Source: Microthyrium microscopicum (lineage: Eukaryota; Ascomycota; Dothideomycetes; Microthyriales; Microthyriaceae). From it: a stretch of DNA of 64,000 nucleotides. Under the pieces are notes generated by a model. It was not told where the DNA came from, searched no databases, and worked only from the letters and a program-made list of their open reading frames with translations. A program made the position numbers and the translations under genes. The stretch is taken from positions 3,307,744 to 3,371,743 of the forward strand of contig MU004230.1 of NCBI GenBank assembly GCA_010405405.1, read 5' to 3'. Positions within the stretch are counted from its first letter, which is position 1. Every line of letters begins with the position of its first letter. Positions 60,248 to 64,000 of this stretch are shown here, in pieces.

Positions 60248-61428
60248 TCATTCCTGAAAAGTACCATCCATCCACAGCATTAAGCGCTTACCCAATTCTT
60301 GTTTGACTTCATCTCCATCATGGAACTTTGCCCGATCCTTTCCTAGTGATGCTTCCAAATCTTTCATCAACATCGGAGCATGCTTGAAGCCCACAGTCTG
60401 GGTGGCGATCCATTTGATCTGGAATGCGTGACTATTTTTCCAGCCAAGGCGCGGATACCAGCTAGGCTTTCTCCACACCTTATGGGGAGCTTCTGTCAGT
60501 TGTGCCTAGGCAGGTATAAGCAGATGGAAGGATTGTGCTATAAGTGAAAACTCACATAACCCTGAAAGCCACCGCTTCTTTTGACGTGGAAGATGAGCAC
60601 TACTTGACCTTGATAGTAATAGGCTTTTTCTAGCTCTTTCTCAAAAGCTTTGCGAGTGACCCAGCTATTTTCGTTCTGCGCTATGCAAACAGCATCTTCG
60701 AGATAATCAGGTATTGTCATGATGAAGAAAGAGAACGGTCCTGCACGTGGGTTTAGTACTTGCCTTACTGTGGCGATAAGCGAAAGCCTCCACTCACCTT
60801 TAAGCTTGAGGGATTCCAAGAGTGTTTCACGCTGTCGAATTTGTGTTTGCCGCATGGTCTCTGGTGAGGCAGATCGTCGGCGAATTCGTCCGGGTCCTCG
60901 TGGAGCAATAATCTTGGATCTTGCGATGCCGACTTGTGAAGATGCTGTATTAGCATGGATGAGCTGGAGATCTCGATTTTTATCGCCATCGCTCGTTATG
61001 GATGGGTCAAGAAGTCTCAATGGAAGACTCTCGACTTGTTGACTTTGGTTAAGATCATTCAACTTTTCTTTCAAGTTTTGGATCTTTTCTTTTTCTAGCG
61101 TAAGCTGTGTTGTATAGTATTCGATTTGTCGCGCGCAATGGTTATGATTTGCTTCGGCCTCCAATTTAGCTTCTATAAGCCCGGCTCGTCGCGCGGCGAT
61201 TTCATCGCGTGGCTTTTGAACTTGATGCTTTTCCGGCTGTCTTCCGCGCCGAGTAGGCTTCTTTTGAGAATCGCGAGCGCTTGACGATTGGATTAGTTGG
61301 ACTCGATCTGGATGAACGGCCTCTGGCTTGACGCGCAGCGCAACCGTGAGACTCGTTTCGCTAGCCAATGGAGCAACGGCATCGGTTGTGATGTAATCTT
61401 GAGCGTGCTCAGAATGACGATCCGACAT
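60248..61428 (-). CDS. second YTH-domain protein, coiled-coil N-terminus
   Basis: 357 residues. Exons 60798-61428, 60556-60740 and 60248-60505; introns 57 and 50 bp. The N-terminal 200 residues are charged, with a coiled coil (NLKEKLNDLNQSQQ) and a basic RRGRQPEKH patch. The C-terminal YTH-like domain starts at KGPFSFFIMTIPDYLEDAV and has AQNENSWVTR (cage Trp), ELEKAYYYQGQVVLIFHVKR, GGFQGYAQLTE across intron 2, a Trp-rich stretch (WRKPSWYPRLGW), then HAFQIKWIATQTVGFKHAP. Intron 1 is 57 bp with no stop, so the unspliced mRNA stays in frame. The protein is unlike the YTH protein at 49.4 kb outside the domain. Confidence 0.75.
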
Positions 61429-62941
61429 GTTGATGGATCAACTTCGATGTCAGTAACTTTTGAAGCAAGTGGAAATTCGAAAGTGAAGGTTGAAGTGGGA
61501 ATACGACAAAGTTCAGGTCAACATCAAGAGGTGTAAAGGAACGAAGAGGCCTAAAGAGTCAAGAGGCGTAAAGTGCGGAATCAAAGTGCAATAAGCCAGC
61601 CTCGATATCTAATAGCAAGCACGTAAAGTGAAAGCGAAGGAAGATGACTTCAATTAGGAGGCAAGTGCTCGGGTTGTTCTTCTGTTCCTGCCTCAATTTG
61701 CTCAAACCCATGATTATTTGGAAGGTGCCTAGCGAGCTGCTGATAGACCGCTTCTGATTGGCTGACTGGCCATAAGGCTGAATAAAATGCCACCATTCCT
61801 GTTTCTGACACATCTCTTTGGATACTATTATATCAAAAACAACTGCTTTATAACTGAACACTCATGAGAATTAGTTTTTGAGGCAGGCTTTTTCTCACGA
61901 GTACACCAATTATTGGTCAAATGTCAAATACTAGTAGCGAGAATGGTGTTCCCACACCATGATATAGAAGAACTTAACGCGAACATTATTTTCTTTATGT
62001 AGCCAGTTGAGGAGTACACAAGTTCTGAACAGAGGCTAGCCCTCGGGAAGAGCAGTTGTTGTCATCGAAGTCTAGCACCAAGTTCCTGGCGATTAGATCA
62101 CAAAAGCCATTCTATCTAGTCTACACGTGTGATTCAAATAGATCCCAAGACTCGGTCATCCAGTCCTTTTAGGCATGATACCTGTAGTCCCAGCCACGGG
62201 TTAGTGCCACTCTCAAGGCGTTACGAGACACCAACTCCATTTTTGCCTCAAAGAGGTATAAAGACGAAGCGAAGGGCGAGGCTCGCACAGAAGATGTTTG
62301 AAATTGTTAGCTTACACCATGAGATAAGTTTCTATGAGGCAACCTTATTGCTCTTTGAAAAAGAATATGCTTGGATTTTATATGTCAACAGCTTTGAATA
62401 CATCTGTAGCGAAGCGTTCAATTTGATTTAGTCAACATATTCTACAGTCCCAATATGGTCTCTGCAAGAACTTTGCGTACCAAGTACCTAACTCAGCTGC
62501 TTCACATCTAAGACTATCGCTTCCCCTCCTTTGCAGCTTCATAATGACAAGTAATTGGAGATAAAAATGTGTTCCAGGCTCGAGCCTCTCATGCCCTCCT
62601 CCTACAATCCGGGGGCCTGGAGGAACAAATGACTGGCGGTTCCTATGATTTGTCAAGGAGCTTCTGACAATTCGACATCCAGAAATATGACAAATCTGGG
62701 AAACGATACTGTCGGAAGCGTCCTGATAACAACTCGACATCCAGAAATGTAACAAGTCTGGGAAACGGTTTGTCAGAAGCGCTCTCATAGACAGCAGTGT
62801 TCGTGCCGCTTGGCTCTGATTATTGTTTTGGACATATGTCGCTCAGCCTATAGCCGATTGTTGCCCGAAACCTTTGAGATATACCGATGGAATGTTATAA
62901 CGATGTATAATGATAATGGCCCCACTGGTCGCTCGGAAGTT
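61429..62941. other. gene-free stretch
   Basis: About 1.5 kb. It holds the YTH gene promoter and the 62-bp duplication listed next. No supportable gene; the minus frame 62432-62788 owes its length to that duplication. Confidence 0.4.
62672..62790. repeat. 62-bp imperfect tandem duplication
   Basis: Two copies beginning TCGACATCCAGAAAT (62672 and 62734), sharing CTGGGAAACG and GAAGCG later in the unit. Most differences between the copies are transitions. Confidence 0.65.
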
Positions 62942-64000
62942 TCACTTCCGTAGCAGATACGTTCCGGCAGTGAAGAAACCTAGCAGAATGACACCACCAC
63001 CACCGCCTGCCATATAAGCCAATGCAGTTGCGGCTGCAGCCCCGAGGTATGGGTGATTTGAGGCTGCAGGAACCTCATTCGGACTATCCGACTCATTGGA
63101 CTCATCAAAAAGAGCTTTATTTTGCTCTTCAAGTCCATTGGTGTGCAGCACGGCGGGTGTCTCGTTGGCCGGGCGTGGGTTTTGCGCTGGCACAGTAATA
63201 TTCTGGCGGGAAGTGGTAGCTGCAGAGACTTCTGGGAAGCATATTGTGCAGTTTATTCCACAATACAGATCATGGTCTGGGTTCACATCAGCGACTTCAG
63301 CTTGTCCATTACCAGTTTGAGCGCGAGGAACCTGTGCAGCTCCTGTCGCTGCGTTTGAAGAAGGTCGAGTTACTGGCAGCATTTGGGCCATAGCCTCCCC
63401 ACCTCCAACTGCCGCGGGTTGTTTAGAAGTAATACCGTCCTTGGTCGGAGCTTTATATTCCGACAGGGTGCCTGTAGTAGGTAATGAAGCTGGGACGGGG
63501 CCTGACAAAGTAGGCTCGATGGCTTGAATCACGGTATTATCATCATGAGTAAATTTATCCGGCATCTCCAGCTGACGATCTTGGTCGCTTTCCGCCTCGG
63601 TTTGCGGATTCATCTTCTCTTCTTCTTGTGGATATGGGGCCTTTTGATCGTTACCACTCAAAGTATTGACGTCTGCTTGCGCAATGGTCATGTCTGGGCT
63701 GACTGCTTCAACAATGTCGACAGCCGCGTCCGGTTGAACGTTCATACCAACAAATGAAGCCGATGGCCGCAGGGTATGGAAAGTATTTGAGGGTATAGGA
63801 TATACAGGGCTCGATGGAGTGAAAAGCTTTAGCAATTCTTGAGCCTGCGGAGATATAACAACGGCATTGATAAGTTGGGGAGAGTCGCTAGTGGGGGTGG
63901 CAGTATTGCTCTCCAAGGTAATAATTTCTTCCATAATGTAAGAAGGGAAAGGGTCAATCAAGCAGGGTGGCTCCATAGCGGGAAGAATCTGGGAGATAGA
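62942..64000 (-). CDS. disordered protein with C-terminal hydrophobic segment, possibly 5'-partial
   Basis: Open frame with an ATG at 63976 (344 residues to the stop at 62942), but the frame stays open upstream to the window edge, so the true start may lie outside. The sequence is low-complexity, rich in Pro, Ser, Thr and Ala, acidic overall. A small Cys cluster (LYCGINCTICFP) lies near residue 240. The C-terminus is Gly/Ala-rich and hydrophobic (AYMAGGGGGVILLGFF) and ends TYLLRK, consistent with a tail anchor. No family recognised. It resembles in layout, but not in sequence, the protein at 55.9-58.1 kb. Confidence 0.55.
   Translation of the reverse strand, partial: SISQILPAMEPPCLIDPFPSYIMEEIITLESNTATPTSDSPQLINAVVISPQAQELLKLFTPSSPVYPIPSNTFHTLRPSASFVGMNVQPDAAVDIVEAVSPDMTIAQADVNTLSGNDQKAPYPQEEEKMNPQTEAESDQDRQLEMPDKFTHDDNTVIQAIEPTLSGPVPASLPTTGTLSEYKAPTKDGITSKQPAAVGGGEAMAQMLPVTRPSSNAATGAAQVPRAQTGNGQAEVADVNPDHDLYCGINCTICFPEVSAATTSRQNITVPAQNPRPANETPAVLHTNGLEEQNKALFDESNESDSPNEVPAASNHPYLGAAAATALAYMAGGGGGVILLGFFTAGTYLLRK

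Overview
The window is a piece of a filamentous ascomycete chromosome (Pezizomycotina). The evidence is the gene set (siderophore-type MFS carrier, ERG27, Cdc42, a homeodomain/C2H2 regulator, tyrosinase), the short 45-70 bp introns with GTAAGT-like donors and CTAAC-like branch sites, and an island of sequence degraded by transitions in the way RIP does. Nothing in the sequence fixes the class or genus. Gene models below were spliced by hand; exon limits were chosen so that the frame and family motifs stay continuous.

Layout. 1-5.2 kb: 5' part of a phosphoinositide phospholipase C (minus), then divergently an ER protein disulfide isomerase ending in HDEL, then a secreted tyrosinase. 5.2-7.6 kb: no convincing gene. 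7.63-18.89 kb: an AT-rich, stop-filled island with 212-bp terminal inverted repeats flanked by TA, read here as one large DNA transposon inactivated by RIP. 20-29.5 kb: a DHDPS-family aldolase, a homeodomain plus C2H2 regulator and a class II aldolase, separated by long gene-free stretches. 30.6-34.4 kb: a histidine-phosphatase/phosphoglycerate-mutase protein, a broken gene, and a WBP2-like GRAM protein with a PPxY motif. 35.7-41.4 kb: a large disordered/coiled-coil protein and Cdc42. 42.7-48.7 kb: a siderophore-type transporter divergent from a BAHD acyltransferase, then a secreted SURNod19-like protein. 49.4-52.1 kb: a small YTH-domain protein and the sterol 3-ketoreductase ERG27. 53.7-64 kb: a membrane-anchored BIM1/X325-like protein, two long disordered proteins with C-terminal membrane segments, and between them a second, divergent YTH-domain protein.

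How genes may work together. The PDI and the tyrosinase both act in the secretory route but share no obvious operon-like logic. The transporter/acyltransferase pair shares a 1.2-kb divergent promoter and could be a small metabolite-handling module (inference). The two aldolases around a regulator could form a sugar-acid catabolic neighbourhood (inference). Most other genes are ordinary housekeeping or structural genes. The most notable features are the TIR-bounded RIP-degraded element, the two unlike YTH genes about 10 kb apart, and several odd splice structures (an 8-nt microexon, a duplicated branch site, a GC-AG intron, an in-frame stopless intron).
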